64,000 nucleotides of DNA from Caldicellulosiruptor hydrothermalis 108 (lineage in GTDB: Bacteria > Bacillota > Thermoanaerobacteria > Caldicellulosiruptorales > Caldicellulosiruptoraceae). Under the pieces are notes generated by a model that worked only from the letters and a program-made list of their open reading frames with translations, did not search any database and was not told where the DNA came from. Both the position numbers and the translations under genes were made by a program. Shown piece by piece: positions 1 through 7,032 of this stretch; positions within the stretch are counted from its first letter, which is position 1, and the number at the start of each line of letters is the position of its first letter. The DNA lies in contig NC_014652.1 in the NCBI RefSeq assembly GCF_000166355.1, forward strand, positions 836,001-900,000, in the 5' to 3' direction.

Positions 1-446
1 CTATTTATGAAGACGAAAAAATTTTAGTTGATAAATATGATGAAATAAAGAAAAACTTTTTAGAGCTTTTTATGCCAATTTTGGATATGTTAGAGGCTTT
101 ATTAATAATTTCTTATAAAAAGAGTTATCCTTTTATACTAAACACAAATGTATTTGATGATGCGCTTTCGTTTTTAAAAGATAAAAAATCAAAATTTTTC
201 ATTTTTGATATACCAACATTGATTAACGAAACACACGAAATAGTAAAGATGTTTGTAGAACAGTTGAGTGGTAAGTCAAAAGCAATTTCAGATAATAGTT
301 ATGCACTATACAATTTTTTCTATGAAAATATTACAGATTTACAAGAAAAACTACTAATGACTGTAGGAGTACTTTGGCAAATTTCCCAAAATGAAGATTT
401 AAAATCTATTAAAGAGGGTGAATCTGATGGAAGCCAGAATACCTAA
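1..446 (+). CDS. hypothetical protein, 5' end outside window
   Basis: The frame that ends at 446 is open to the first base of the window, so the gene begins upstream and only its C-terminal ~147 residues are visible. The visible part is AT-rich, helical-looking and soluble (Lys/Glu/Phe/Leu-rich) with no motif I recognise. Its end overlaps the start of the following Uma2-type gene (ATG at 427) by about 20 nt, which suggests translational coupling and a common transcript. An internal ATG at 72 exists but has no convincing ribosome site, so I do not use it as the start. Function unknown. Confidence 0.5.
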   Translation, partial: IYEDEKILVDKYDEIKKNFLELFMPILDMLEALLIISYKKSYPFILNTNVFDDALSFLKDKKSKFFIFDIPTLINETHEIVKMFVEQLSGKSKAISDNSYALYNFFYENITDLQEKLLMTVGVLWQISQNEDLKSIKEGESDGSQNT

Positions 447-716
447 AATATACACCTATGCAGACTATCTTCAGCTACCGCAAGACGTAACGGTAGAGCT
501 CATTGATGGCATTATTTATGATATGAGCCCTGCACCATCAAGAATACATCAAGAGATAATATTTGAATTAACATTAGTTATTGGAAACTATATTAAGCAA
601 AACAATAAACCATGTAAAATATACACGGCTCCTTTTGATGTTATCTTAGTAGCCTTTTGCAAAAACGCTCAAGATGAGCGTTATCAAGCTTTACATAGAA
701 TCAAAAAAGACTGGTC

Positions 717-779
717 ACCCTCCTCATAATTGTAGTAAAATATGATTATATAAAACAAATTTTCTACTATGAGGAGGGT
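717..779 (+). promoter_or_regulatory. inverted repeat covering the transposase ribosome site
   Basis: The left arm 717-739 begins ACCCTCCTCAT and the right arm 760-779 ends ATGAGGAGGGT. The right arm contains the Shine-Dalgarno sequence GAGGAGGG used by the ATG at 786. A transcript entering from outside would contain both arms and fold the ribosome site into a stem. A transcript starting between the arms (AT-rich 740-759) would not. This matches known protection of IS elements from impinging transcription. Confidence 0.6.
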
Positions 780-785
780 TCCAAA

Positions 786-2216
786 ATGTTCAACACCAAA
801 CCTAAACAACTTTCTTTCATAGACCTATTCTCCCACCTAAAGGCTTTGGCTCTCTACAAGCCTGAAAGCCTCTTGGGCTTGTTCAATAAATTCATTGACT
901 TGTCACATTATATACCTTCTTCTTTCTACAATGCCTACTACAAATATTTCGGTAAGCATAGATACTTCTCTTTAGAATCTATGCTTTGTTGCTTCCTCGT
1001 CCAAAAATTGCTCAAACTCAATACTTTAACTCAGCTTCGTGCTGTCTTACTCAACTCATTCGAACTTCGCTCATTTTGTAATCTTCATGGCAATGTCCCT
1101 TCTATCTCTACTCTCTCTCGCTTTAGAAAAATATTTGCAAGTGAAATCCATAAACTTTTTCAAAATATCTCTATCCATGCACATAATATTTCCATCCAAC
1201 AATGCCCTCAAGATTCTTCAATCTTAATCTTCGACACAACAGGTATTGTCCCAAAGGTTCGTGAAAACAATCCTAAATTCATTCATCTACTGCTGAAAAA
1301 TACCTCAAAAGCTAACCCTGAACTTCCCTCTGAAAAAGTCTACTCTCTCGTTTATTCTTCTTTGCCTAAAACTGCTAACGCTAATTCTAACATCCGTCTT
1401 ATGTTTGTAAATGGCCATTTCTGCTGGGCTTTAAAATTTGCAGTCATTACCAACGCTCTCGGTATCCCTTTAGCTTTAGTACCTCTGTTTAACTATGATT
1501 CCCCTTCCTCTGACCCACAAGAAGCAAAAGCTATCTCCGACTCTAAAGGTTTAATTCCTTCGCTCGAAACTTTATTCTCTTATATCCCCAAAAATTTCTC
1601 CACTTTCATCGCCGACAGTGCTTTGGATTCCCACAACATATACTCCACTTTAAAAAATACCTTTAACTTCTCCAAAATCGTTATTCCACTAAATACAAGA
1701 GCTTCTAAAAATACTACACCTACATCAGACCCCAATATCGTTATTTCTGAAGATGGTATCCCTATCTGCAAAAAGTTCAACAAACCTTTTAAACCCGAAG
1801 GCAAATGTCAGGGTAAAAATCGCTCTTTGCGCCTTAAATGGACTTGCCCTATGTCACAATACAAAGATGGCAAACGCATCTGCTCTTGCCCTCAGCCTTG
1901 TACTACCTCTAAATCGGGTAGAATGTTCTATACATACCCAGATAACTTTCGCTCTTTCCCAGGTATCAACAGAAATTCACAAGAGTTTTTTGACCTCTAC
2001 AAAAAACGTGTCGCTGTAGAGCAGACTATTTACCACCTGAAATCCTACATGGGCTCTGATACTATCTCTACTTATGACCATATTTCTATTTTCTCTGATT
2101 TCTTGCTATCTGCCATTACTTTCTCGCTCTTGTTTATTCTCGCTCACAATATCAAACTCTATTGCTCTAAATTGACTATCAAAAAACTTAACAAGCTCAA
2201 AAAACTTATCGCTTAA
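786..2216 (+). CDS. IS4-superfamily DDE transposase
   Basis: A 476-residue transposase. Candidate catalytic acidic residues lie in the FDTTG segment (~149), ADSALDS (~277) and the C-terminal block YKKRVAVEQTIYHLK (~405-419), which fits the Y-x2-R-x3-E-x6-K signature of IS4-type enzymes. A Cys-rich insertion (around residues 340-375, CSCPQPC) sits between the second and third blocks. Start ATG 786 is 7 nt behind GAGGAGGG. The gene appears intact: no internal stop, full C-terminal domain. Its codon use (many TCT/CTC/TTC codons) differs from the neighbours, consistent with recent arrival. Family assignment below superfamily level is uncertain. Confidence 0.85.
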   Translation: MFNTKPKQLSFIDLFSHLKALALYKPESLLGLFNKFIDLSHYIPSSFYNAYYKYFGKHRYFSLESMLCCFLVQKLLKLNTLTQLRAVLLNSFELRSFCNLHGNVPSISTLSRFRKIFASEIHKLFQNISIHAHNISIQQCPQDSSILIFDTTGIVPKVRENNPKFIHLLLKNTSKANPELPSEKVYSLVYSSLPKTANANSNIRLMFVNGHFCWALKFAVITNALGIPLALVPLFNYDSPSSDPQEAKAISDSKGLIPSLETLFSYIPKNFSTFIADSALDSHNIYSTLKNTFNFSKIVIPLNTRASKNTTPTSDPNIVISEDGIPICKKFNKPFKPEGKCQGKNRSLRLKWTCPMSQYKDGKRICSCPQPCTTSKSGRMFYTYPDNFRSFPGINRNSQEFFDLYKKRVAVEQTIYHLKSYMGSDTISTYDHISIFSDFLLSAITFSLLFILAHNIKLYCSKLTIKKLNKLKKLIA

Positions 2217-2853
2217 TACTACTATTTTTTAAATCTATTTCTTACAAAAAATTTCTGGTTTTGTTTTTACTTAACCTTCTAAAACAAGGAGTTAAGAAGG
2301 CTTAGGATATTATTGTCTTTTTTGAAGTTGTTAATTTTTGTCATATGTTTGTTGCTGATTATTTTTGTTGGTATTGATAATATTTGGTTTTCACTTCTCT
2401 TTTCTTTTTGTATCTTGATTGTATTTCATGTTAGTATTGGTGCCTTTTACCTTCAATCACCACCTATTTTGCAAACGCCTAATGTTATCTTAGTAGAGGA
2501 AGAGCAAGATGAAAGACAAGCAACAAACGTTGTACAGCCTGATATCTCAATTATCTGCGACAAGAAAAAACTCACTGAAAGAGGCTGTGTTGGAGCTCCT
2601 GAGATGATAATTGAGGTTGTATCAGAATATAATCCCTCTCACGATTATGTGAGAAAGCTAAACCTGTATAATCAATTTAAAGTCAAGGAATATTGGATTG
2701 TGAACCCTAATAACCAAACAATACTTATATACAGGCTCAAAGACAATGAAGATTACCTGCCACCAGAAGCTTACACTTTCAATGACAAGGTCAAGGTTGG
2801 TATTTTTGAAGACCTTATAATAGACTTTGCTTAAATCAAAGAGGTGTTATAAA

Positions 2854-3450
2854 ATGCCTGCAAAGACCAAAAAGAGAGGAAATAATGAAGGCAGCATATA
2901 CAGAAGAAAAGATGGTCTCTGGTGTGGTCAAATCACCATAGGAAGAGATGAAAACGGCAGACAAAAGAAGCAGTATTTCTATGGCAAGACAAGACAGGAA
3001 GTTGCCGACAAGATAGCCAAAGCATTGAACGACTTAGCAAATGGAATATATGTTGACCCTGCAAGAATGCTGTTAAAAGACTGGCTTAACACTTGGCTTT
3101 GGGAATATAAAAAACAGACATTGCGACCTTCAACTTTCCAAGACTATGAAAGCCTTATCAATAATCATATTATACCATCTATTGGACATTATAAACTTAA
3201 AGATTTAAGGCCTGAACATTTGCAAGCGTTGTATAACTCTAAATATGAGAGCGGACTTTCATTATCTACTATAAAACACATTTATGTTATCTTACACTCA
3301 TCTTTAGACCAAGCTCTAAAAAATGGACATAATGACATTTCAACAACTCTCAATATCTATTCTCATGTTATGCCAGAAATAAAGAAAGCTGCTGCGATGA
3401 AATTGAACAGTTTATTTGAGAATATAAACATAAAGGGTAACCACTCCTAA
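2854..3450 (+). pseudogene. tyrosine integrase with internal deletion
   Basis: The start of a phage/ICE-type integrase is clear: an N-terminal arm-binding domain (GSIYRRKDGLWCGQITIGR) followed by a core-binding SAM-like domain (residues ~60-150, TLRPSTFQDYESLINNHIIP). After SLDQALKNG the sequence jumps straight to HNDISTTLNIYSHVMP, the very end of the catalytic domain with its Tyr. The conserved Arg, Lys and His-x-x-Arg region is therefore missing and the protein (198 aa against ~370-400) cannot be a functional recombinase. The deletion is in frame. Start ATG 2854 follows AGAGGTG. It reads towards tRNA-Arg(ACG) 110 bp downstream, a standard integration site. Confidence 0.85.
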
Positions 3451-3460
3451 AGCATTGGAG

Positions 3461-3514
3461 TAGCTACCCTAAATTTTTACAGTTTCTCGGGTAGCTGTAG
3501 GGTAGCTGTAAAAA
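3461..3514 (+). repeat. short direct and inverted repeats between integrase remnant and tRNA-Arg
   Basis: GGGTAGCTGTA occurs twice in tandem (3489-3499, 3500-3510) and a near-identical inverted copy (TAGCTACCC) lies at 3461-3469. TTTTTACAG (3474-3482) and CTGTAAAAA (3506-3514) form a further perfect inverted repeat. Arrays of this type beside an integrase gene can be arm-type recombinase binding sites or the edge of an att site. The assignment is inferred from position. Confidence 0.45.
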
Positions 3515-3560
3515 ATGAATTTGTAATATTATTCCAAATCCCAAAACTCTTAAAAACAAC

Positions 3561-3637
3561 TGGCGCGCCCAGGAGGACTCGAACCCCCAACCCTCAGATC
3601 CGTAGTCTGATGCTCTATCCAATTGAGCTATGGGCGC
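3561..3637 (-). tRNA. tRNA-Arg(ACG)
   Basis: On the minus strand the 77-nt sequence starts GCGCCCATAGCTC and ends TGGGCGCGCCA. It has a 7-bp acceptor stem, anticodon loop CTACGGA (anticodon ACG), T-loop TTCGAGT and an encoded CCA. Confidence 0.95.
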
Positions 3638-3705
3638 GCATCTGCTTTTCAATTGTTAAATAAAAAATAAAGCCCTTTTTTACAGGGCCTTATTTGCTTT
3701 TTAAC

Positions 3706-3793
3706 TGGTGCCGAGAGCGAGACTCGAACTCGCACGGGCATAACGCCCACTACCCCCTCAAAGTAGCGTGTCTGCCAATTCCACCATCTCGGC
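3706..3793 (-). tRNA. tRNA-Leu(GAG)
   Basis: On the minus strand the 88-nt gene starts GCCGAGATGGTGG and ends TCTCGGCACCA. The loop TTGAGGG gives anticodon GAG. The long variable arm (GGGCGTTATGCCC) is typical of a class II tRNA. CCA is encoded. Confidence 0.95.
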
Positions 3794-3906
3794 ACCTCAT
3801 TGACTTTGCAATATATATTATAAAGAGCTCTTTTGAGTTTGTCAATAACATTTTTCAAATTTGCTCTGTACTTTACTCAGCCGCTTTGCAGAGCTGGGAT
3901 TTATCT

Positions 3907-4146
3907 TTAACTTCCACAACAACCTCTTGAACCTGAACAGTAGCTGCAGCTGCTGTTTTTTGCACCACTTCCTGCAGATAGCCCAATGTTTATTTTTGAA
4001 TAATCTCTTGTGACGTCACTTGACGCACATTTTGGACAACTGATTTTAAGACCGTTCGAGATTTCTGAAATGGACGCTCTTATTTCAAAAACTTCTTGGC
4101 AGCTGTTGCAAACGAATGTGTAAAACATCTCTTTGGTCACCTTCAT
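3907..4146 (-). CDS. FmdB-like zinc-ribbon protein
   Basis: A 79-residue protein with two CxxC knuckles (CNSC at ~13 and CPKC at ~37), the arrangement of the FmdB-type zinc ribbon, followed by a tail rich in Ser, Gly and Cys (CSYCSGSRGCCGS). FmdB-family proteins are small presumed regulators; the actual role is not established. The Cys-rich tail could bind additional metal. It lies between a tRNA pair and ferritin on the same strand, about 75 bp from the ferritin stop, so it could be part of a metal-related transcription unit, but that is only positional. ATG 4146 is the only good start and its ribosome site is weak. Confidence 0.7.
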   Translation of the reverse strand: MKVTKEMFYTFVCNSCQEVFEIRASISEISNGLKISCPKCASSDVTRDYSKINIGLSAGSGAKNSSCSYCSGSRGCCGS

Positions 4147-4221
4147 CCGAAATTTTTACTATCTAATATAGTATAGTGCAAAAGGACTTTAAAATCAATA
4201 GGGCTAAAAACTGGATGCATC

Positions 4222-4740
4222 CTAATTTTCCTGCAGAATAGATGGCGGTGTGTACACTCTTGTTGAAAGTTCTTTGTCCAAAAACAGAAGTCCGCTTGGG
4301 TCTTCTTTTATGAATTTCAGCTTCCTCAAAATCTTGTCCATTGTTTCTTCTTCCTCAGCTTGTTCGTTTATAAACCATTGCAAAAAGTTGTGGGTAGTAA
4401 GGTCTTTTTCCTCTAAAGCTGCCTTTGCAATCTCATGGATGGATGAGGTTATAAACCGTTCATGTGAAAGTGCAAGTTCAAAAACTTCTGTAGGTGAAGA
4501 ATAATCTATTTTTGGCTGTTTTAACTCTTTTAAAATTACTCTTCCACCTATTTTGTTTATATAGTCAAATATCAATCTTGCATGATCAAGCTCTTCTTTT
4601 GTCTGGACCATAAAAAAGTTAGCAAAACCATCTAAATTTTGTGAAGCAAAATACGCTTCCATTGCTGTATAAAAGTATGCTGAGAATAGTTCTCTGTTTA
4701 ACTGTTCATTTAACATCTCAAGGATTTTTTCACTTCTCAT
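4222..4740 (-). CDS. ftnA: ferritin
   Basis: A 172-residue four-helix ferritin that stores iron as a ferric core in the cytosol. The family pattern is clear: NRELFSAYFYTAMEAYF (helix A, ferroxidase Glu), TKEELDHARLIFDYI (helix B, Glu and His), and FLQWFINEQAEEEETMDKI (helices C/D). ATG 4740 is preceded by AGAGGTG at a normal distance. An upstream in-frame ATG at 4758 would overlap that site and is less likely. The C-terminus is slightly extended compared with bacterial FtnA. The gene's upstream region is interrupted 77 bp before the start by an IS element, so its native promoter may be altered. Confidence 0.93.
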   Translation of the reverse strand: MRSEKILEMLNEQLNRELFSAYFYTAMEAYFASQNLDGFANFFMVQTKEELDHARLIFDYINKIGGRVILKELKQPKIDYSSPTEVFELALSHERFITSSIHEIAKAALEEKDLTTHNFLQWFINEQAEEEETMDKILRKLKFIKEDPSGLLFLDKELSTRVYTPPSILQEN

Positions 4741-4862
4741 TTGGACTGCACCTCTCATATTTTAAATTTTGATTTTCAATCATATTAATACCCTTTCAAA
4801 TATAAAAAATAACACTCAAGTTGTTGAATAAATAATTATACCATTAATGTTATTATATAGAA

Positions 4863-5810
4863 CTATAAATTATTCCACGTGTATTTAAAAGAAAATTTAC
4901 AGTTTTCAATTTTTTGAATATAGACCTCTATCAAATAAGTAATCATTATCCAGTCCACATGCCTCTTATATGTTCTAAAACCTCTTAACCTTATTTGTTC
5001 TAAATTGTATTCTCCTTTTAACTTCCCAAATAATCTTTCAATTTTTGTCCTTTGCTTATATAACCTTTGTCCTTCCTCACTTCTTAAAAATTCCATATTT
5101 TTTACCCTCAAAATATTTTTTACATTACTAAAATCCTTACTATTTCTCTTATTTACCGCCGCTACAAACTTTATCTCAAGTCTATCTGCCACCTCAAACC
5201 ACTTCGCACAATCATAACCTGCATCCGCTAATATTACTTCAGGTCCAAATATCTTAGCTTCATACAAAAGTTCTACTACTTTACTGTCATGGATATTTGC
5301 ACGTGTCAACCACCATACTATAGGTATAACCTCATCTTCAACTGTTGCCAACACATGTAATTTATACCCATTGTAAAAACCTAAACTAACACATACTCCT
5401 ACTTCTGCCTCTTTGTCACCCCTCGAGCTTCTCAAAGGTGTGGAATCTATAGCACAAACTTTTGTCTGCGGAACTATTTCTCTCACTAAAATTCTTGCTA
5501 TCCCTTCTATATACCCTTCTTCAATTACCTTTGCCCATTTCGAAAAATATGAATGATCAGGGCTCTTCTCTATCCCTATAGCCTTTTTAAATTCTTCATC
5601 TTCATTTATCTTGTATTCTAATTCCCTGAAGCTGTTTATCTTGTTTTTGACTTTGTAAACAAAACAAGCTATTATATGGCTTAGCTTAAATTTCTTCGGT
5701 CTTCCTCTCCTGCTGCTCTTTATCTTTAATCCCAGGGCTTTTATTACTTTCTCAATTGTCATAAGTATCTTTAAAAATTTTTGTTTTTGTGTTTTAATAA
5801 AATTAGACAT
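4863..5810 (-). CDS. IS4/IS5-superfamily DDE transposase
   Basis: A 315-residue transposase. An N-terminal basic region (RRGRPKKFKLSHIIACF) is followed by a DDE_Tnp_1-type RNase H core: first Asp in CAIDSTPLRSSRGDKEAEVG (~119), second in ILADAGYD (~196), and the C-terminal YKQRTKIERLFGKLK block (~251) supplying the Glu. ATG 5810 is 6 nt behind AAAGGAGG; the earlier in-frame ATG at 5816 abuts the ribosome site and is unlikely. No internal stop. This is probably a live copy, since its ends and flanking repeat are also preserved. Confidence 0.88.
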   Translation of the reverse strand: MSNFIKTQKQKFLKILMTIEKVIKALGLKIKSSRRGRPKKFKLSHIIACFVYKVKNKINSFRELEYKINEDEEFKKAIGIEKSPDHSYFSKWAKVIEEGYIEGIARILVREIVPQTKVCAIDSTPLRSSRGDKEAEVGVCVSLGFYNGYKLHVLATVEDEVIPIVWWLTRANIHDSKVVELLYEAKIFGPEVILADAGYDCAKWFEVADRLEIKFVAAVNKRNSKDFSNVKNILRVKNMEFLRSEEGQRLYKQRTKIERLFGKLKGEYNLEQIRLRGFRTYKRHVDWIMITYLIEVYIQKIENCKFSFKYTWNNL

Positions 5811-5811
5811 T

Positions 5812-5876
5812 GCCATCCTCCTTTGTTAGGTGTTTTTAGTCTTCTCTTATCGTAATTTTACCTCAAGGAGGATGGC
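5812..5876 (-). promoter_or_regulatory. inverted repeat covering the transposase ribosome site
   Basis: On the transposase strand, GCCATCCTCCTT (5876-5865) is perfectly complementary to AAGGAGGATGGC (5823-5812), which contains the Shine-Dalgarno site of the ATG at 5810. The arms are 41 nt apart. Only transcripts that start upstream of the element or very near its end contain both arms, so read-through RNA would be untranslated. Confidence 0.6.
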
Positions 5877-5970
5877 TTTTTATATATCTATTTATTGTCT
5901 TTTCTGTTAATCCCTTTTATTCAACAAGCTAAAAAATATAAAAAATAACACTATATTTTTTGCTAAGTTG

Positions 5971-5979
5971 TGGTATAAT
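5971..5979 (+). promoter_or_regulatory. extended -10 promoter for the pan leader
   Basis: TGGTATAAT is a perfect extended -10 element (TGnTATAAT). No good -35 hexamer lies 16-18 nt upstream, where the IS right flank begins, which fits an extended -10 promoter. Expected start is near 5986. Confidence 0.6.
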
Positions 5980-5985
5980 TAATTA

Positions 5986-6163
5986 TGAAAAGATGGCATC
6001 GACAAGATTGTCGAGCCATACTTTTAAGATTCTTAATATTTGAAAGTTTAAAATCAAAAAAATTAAAAAGCTGCCCTGATTTTTAAAGAACAGGGACTGC
6101 ATATGAATTTGAAGACAAAATTTTTTCAAGCAAAGAAAAGGCAGACTCTGTTCTGCCTTTTTT
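5986..6163 (+). ncRNA. structured leader RNA ahead of the pantothenate operon
   Basis: About 180 nt between the extended -10 promoter and an intrinsic terminator. It contains a hairpin 5994-6018 (TGGC, a bulged A, then TCGACAA pairing with TTGTCGA and GCCA), a second hairpin with CCCTG/CAGGG arms (6074-6078, 6091-6095), then the terminator. CTGCC at 6071-6075 is complementary to GGCAG in the terminator stem, so a competing fold is possible. The location directly before a panB operon and the hairpin with a bulged A fit the described pan RNA motif, but I could not test the match. It might instead be an independent small RNA. Confidence 0.5.
6136..6163 (+). terminator. intrinsic terminator in the pan leader
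   Basis: The stem AAAAGGCAGA/TCTGCCTTTT with a 6-nt loop is followed by a run of six T. It lies 25 bp before the first gene of the operon, so it would act as an attenuator or end a leader/sRNA. Confidence 0.8.
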
Positions 6164-6188
6164 AGTTTTTATATGGAGGTATATTGAA

Positions 6189-7028
6189 GTGAAAATAGGC
6201 TTTTATGGGGCTTCAAGAGCCGGCATTTCTCTTGCGCTTTATTTCAAGGAGTATGGGCTTGAGATTACAGGGTTTTATAACAGAACATATGAAAAAGCCA
6301 CAAAAGCTTCTTCCATGACAAAAACGCAGGTATTTGAAAATCCTGAAGATCTTGTAGAGGCTTCTGATGTGATTTTTATAGCTATTTCTGATACATTTAT
6401 AGAAGAAGTTTCCAACAATCTTTATTCGCTGCATTTGTCACAAAAAGTGATTGGACACTTATCAGGTGCACTTGCATCTGATGCTATTAAAACCGAATGC
6501 AGAGGAAAATTTTCTCTTCATCCTATTCAGACACTGAGAGGGCAGCCTGAAGATGTCCAGCTCTTAAAAAAAGCGGTGTTTTCTTTAGAAGGCGATGATG
6601 AAGGTAAAAAGATTGCTAAGATAATTTTGCAGAAAATAGGGAATAAATATATAGAGCTCAAAAAAGAGGACAAAGTAGTTTATCATCTTGCAGCAACAGT
6701 TGCTTCAAATTACCTTATAGCTCTTTTGAACTTTTCGTATTTGCTTTATAAAAAAATTGGACTTGAAGATGAGGTCATTTTTTCTATAATAAAGCCTCTT
6801 TCTTTTGCATCACTTGAAAATTTTTTAAAGGATAGACTTAACTGTTTGACAGGACCTGCCGCAAGAGGCGATGTTTTGACACTTCAAAAACACTACAATG
6901 CTTTGCCAGATGAAAAGAAAACTACTTTTTTAGAACTTTTAAAGCTTGCGGCAGATCTGATATTTGAGAAGGGCGATGAAGATGTCTACGAAAAACTTCA
7001 ACAATTTATAAATTATGTAAGGTGGTGA
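6189..7028 (+). CDS. DUF2520 / Rossmann-fold oxidoreductase, candidate ketopantoate reductase
   Basis: A 279-residue NAD(P)-binding protein. The N-terminal Rossmann motif GFYGASRAGISLALYF is followed by VIFIAISD; the C-terminal half is an all-helical DUF2520 domain with the conserved segment LTGPAARGD (~223-231). It heads the panB-panC-panD operon and no classical panE is seen in the window. Genes of this family are often found in this position in Firmicutes, so the likely reaction is NADPH reduction of ketopantoate to pantoate. That function is inferred from context. GTG 6189 is used because GGAGG lies 9 nt upstream. The stop is 4 bp before panB. Confidence 0.8.
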   Translation: MKIGFYGASRAGISLALYFKEYGLEITGFYNRTYEKATKASSMTKTQVFENPEDLVEASDVIFIAISDTFIEEVSNNLYSLHLSQKVIGHLSGALASDAIKTECRGKFSLHPIQTLRGQPEDVQLLKKAVFSLEGDDEGKKIAKIILQKIGNKYIELKKEDKVVYHLAATVASNYLIALLNFSYLLYKKIGLEDEVIFSIIKPLSFASLENFLKDRLNCLTGPAARGDVLTLQKHYNALPDEKKTTFLELLKLAADLIFEKGDEDVYEKLQQFINYVRW

Positions 7029-7032
7029 AAAA

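Larger units (their letters stand above)
638..2496 (+). mobile_element. IS element inserted in Uma2 gene, with 15-bp direct repeats
   Basis: Bounded by identical 15-bp copies (ATGTTATCTTAGTAG) at 638-652 and 2482-2496, the likely target duplication. The insert proper is about 653-2481 (1.83 kb) and carries one transposase. Clear long terminal inverted repeats are not visible; both ends contain TTTGCAAA-type palindromic sequence near 656 and 2468. A small hairpin (ACGCTC/GAGCGT) lies at 665-681. A 15-bp duplication is longer than usual for IS4-type elements, so the exact ends need comparison with other copies. Confidence 0.75.
427..2834 (+). pseudogene. Uma2 family (DUF820) endonuclease-like gene split by an IS
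   Basis: The N-terminal part (427-652) reads as a Uma2/DUF820 protein with ELIDGIIYDMSPAPSRIHQ. The C-terminal part (2497-2834) continues with EEEQDERQATNVVQPDIS and EMIIEVVSEYNPSHDYVRK. The two halves are separated by a 1.8-kb insertion flanked by a 15-bp direct repeat. Joining 652 to 2497 restores one frame (APFDVILV followed by EEEQDER) of about 187 residues, the normal family length. Start is ATG 427 behind AGAGGGTGA. The hydrophobic stretch encoded at 2313-2470 is insertion sequence, not part of the gene. Uma2 proteins have a PD-(D/E)XK-like fold and their role is poorly known. This copy is presumably inactive. Confidence 0.85.
4798..5952 (-). mobile_element. IS4/IS5-type element between ferritin and the pan leader
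   Basis: A 19-bp direct repeat (AATATAAAAAATAACACT core) flanks the element at 4798-4816 and 5934-5952. Terminal inverted repeats are visible inside it: the left end has GTTGTTGAATAAA (from ~4820) and the right end, read on the opposite strand, has GCTTGTTGAATAAA (~5930). The insert of ~1.12 kb carries a single transposase on the minus strand and looks complete. Confidence 0.8.

Noticed and set aside
653-2481. Long terminal inverted repeats for the Uma2-inserted IS
   Set aside because: The TTTGCAAA motif at both ends is self-complementary, so its presence does not prove a true inverted repeat.
2313-2496. Hydrophobic N-terminal frame preceding the Uma2 C-terminal half
   Set aside because: It is read-through of IS sequence before the second copy of the 15-bp repeat; the restored Uma2 gene does not use it.
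3464-3858. Two short minus-strand frames across the tRNA genes
   Set aside because: They are antisense or sense readings of tRNA-Arg and tRNA-Leu, not proteins.
5986-6163. 6S RNA as identity of the pan leader
   Set aside because: Size fits, but the ends do not pair to a long closing stem and there is no central open bubble.
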